NCBI GenBank assembly: GCA_046537875.1
Contig: JBKHJZ010000186.1
Span: 1 to 6,242 of the forward strand
From: JBKHJZ01 sp046537875
Lineage (GTDB): Bacteria > Actinomycetota > Acidimicrobiia > Acidimicrobiales > VFJN01
DNA: 6,242 bases
Direction: 5' to 3'
Numbering within the stretch: position 1 is the first letter of the stretch; every line of letters starts with the position of its first letter. Both the position numbers and the translations under genes were made by a program. Below the pieces are notes generated by a model. The model had not been told where the DNA came from, searched no databases, and saw nothing but the letters and a program-made list of their open reading frames with translations. Shown one piece after another: positions 5,482 through 6,242 of the stretch.

Positions 5482-6242
5482 CCCCCGGGGTCATCCCGGG
5501 GCACCGGGTCGTGGCGGGGTCGCGCGGCCGATGCCCCCCGCCCGGCGCGCCGGCCGATCACCCGGACCATCTCCTCGGCCACCAGGGGAAGCAGCTCGGT
5601 GGTGGCATAGCGGGCCAGCTTCTCGGTGAGGGCCTTGGCGATGGCGTGCGCGATGGCCCGGTCGAGCTCGGCGAAGGGCTCCGGCGCCGAGCTCGCGGGG
5701 GCGGGCGGCGCCCCCTCGCGCGGCGTTGCGTGGGCGGGCGGCGGCTCGTCCCGCCAGGTGACGGGATCGCGGCCCGGTCCCGGGGGGCGGTCGTGCGCAG
5801 CGATGGGGGGCCCGGGCGGTCGAACCTGCATCGGCTCCTCGACCTCGGGTGGCCGGCCCGCGGCTGGCGGCTGCTGGACCCCGGGCGCGCGCTCAGCACC
5901 AGCCTGGTCCGCACGAGGCTGCTCGACCCGCGACGGCCGCTCGGACCCCGGGGCGCGGTCCGGCGACGGGACGGATTCGGCCCACCGGACCTCGGAGGTG
6001 CCGGACTCGTGGCGGCGCGCCTCGGCGGGCGGCGGCCACCTCGATGGCTCGGATCCCGACCCGTACATCCCGTTGTCGATCGAGTCGGCCCGCCGGTCCC
6101 GGACGTCGGCCCGGGCTGCCCGGTCGGCAGCCCGCCGGTCGGCGTACCGGTCGCTCCCGGCTCCCTCCCGGTACCGGTCATCCGCGCCGTACCGGTCGCC
6201 AGCGGTGTGCCGGTCGCTGTCGGCGTACCGGTCGTCGCCAGC
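5478..6242 (-). CDS. C-terminal part of a long disordered protein with DRY repeats; start beyond the right edge
   Basis: The frame is open from the right edge to TGA 5480-5478, giving 254 visible residues; an internal ATG at 6068 is not a convincing start because the same frame and composition continue upstream. The visible N-terminal part is an Asp/Arg/Tyr-rich hexapeptide repeat (DRYxxx), followed by about 125 residues rich in Pro, Ala, Glu and Arg that look disordered. Near the C-terminus (5678-5550) is the only ordered-looking piece: about 43 residues with amphipathic helix character, from PFAELDRAIAHAIAKAL through LARYATTELLPLVAEEMVRVIGRR. A short basic/Pro tail ends the protein. There are no membrane segments or catalytic motifs. 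I do not recognise the family. Repeats plus a disordered linker plus a short C-terminal helical module resemble scaffold or polar-organiser proteins in general shape only. The ACAD gene follows 61 bp downstream. Confidence 0.7.
   Translation of the reverse strand, partial: AGDDRYADSDRHTAGDRYGADDRYREGAGSDRYADRRAADRAARADVRDRRADSIDNGMYGSGSEPSRWPPPAEARRHESGTSEVRWAESVPSPDRAPGSERPSRVEQPRADQAGAERAPGVQQPPAAGRPPEVEEPMQVRPPGPPIAAHDRPPGPGRDPVTWRDEPPPAHATPREGAPPAPASSAPEPFAELDRAIAHAIAKALTEKLARYATTELLPLVAEEMVRVIGRRAGRGASAARPRHDPVPRDDPGG
6144..6233 (-). repeat. DRYxxx hexapeptide-coding repeat (18-nt period)
   Basis: GTACCGGTC occurs at 6144, 6171, 6189 and 6225, with a variant GTGCCGGTC at 6207. The starts at 6171, 6189, 6207 and 6225 are 18 nt apart; the copy at 6144 is 27 nt away, i.e. 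three residues out of step. On the minus strand each encodes Asp-Arg-Tyr (His in the variant) followed by variable small or charged residues. The array reaches almost to the right edge and probably continues beyond it. Confidence 0.75.

Overview
The window is a piece of a very GC-rich (by eye above 70%) actinobacterial-type chromosome. Every supported reading frame uses G/C-ending codons. The two-component pair resembles the mycobacterial PhoP/PhoR family, and the acyl-CoA dehydrogenases (ACADs) are of the actinobacterial FadE kind. A non-mycobacterial member of the Actinomycetota, perhaps Acidimicrobiia, is a guess; no marker gene is present to settle it. No mobile element, CRISPR array, tRNA or rRNA was seen.

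Layout. At the left edge, a minus-strand frame (about 1-113) may be the start of a divergent gene that runs off the window. Next comes a regulatory region with a striking symmetric array: four heptamers on each strand (123-214), all with a CAG core and an exact 11-bp period, arranged as a mirror about position 168.5. A short leader follows (215-319), then an OmpR/PhoB-family response regulator (320-1048). Its stop codon overlaps the start of a membrane histidine kinase (1048-2787), so the two are almost certainly co-translated. The array has the geometry expected for PhoP-type regulators and is best read as the regulator's own control site plus that of the divergent gene.

A 116-bp gap with a candidate promoter and a small inverted repeat leads to the first ACAD-family gene (2904-4148, plus strand). 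A second ACAD-family gene lies on the minus strand (5416-4247) and converges on the first, with 98 bp between their ends. Both keep the overall ACAD fold pattern but have lost signature residues: the first lacks the C-terminal catalytic Glu and the RxQFG flavin motif, and the second lacks the SEPGAGSD and WTS motifs and any acidic residue where the alternative catalytic Glu would sit. They may form an unusual heteromer, or be non-catalytic ACAD-like proteins.

Upstream of the second ACAD on the minus strand is the C-terminal part of a long disordered protein (right edge to 5478). It has DRY-type hexapeptide repeats, a proline-rich linker and one conserved-looking helical segment near its C-terminus. 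Its frame stays open to the right edge, so its start is outside the window. Nothing in the sequence links the two-component system to the ACAD genes beyond adjacency.
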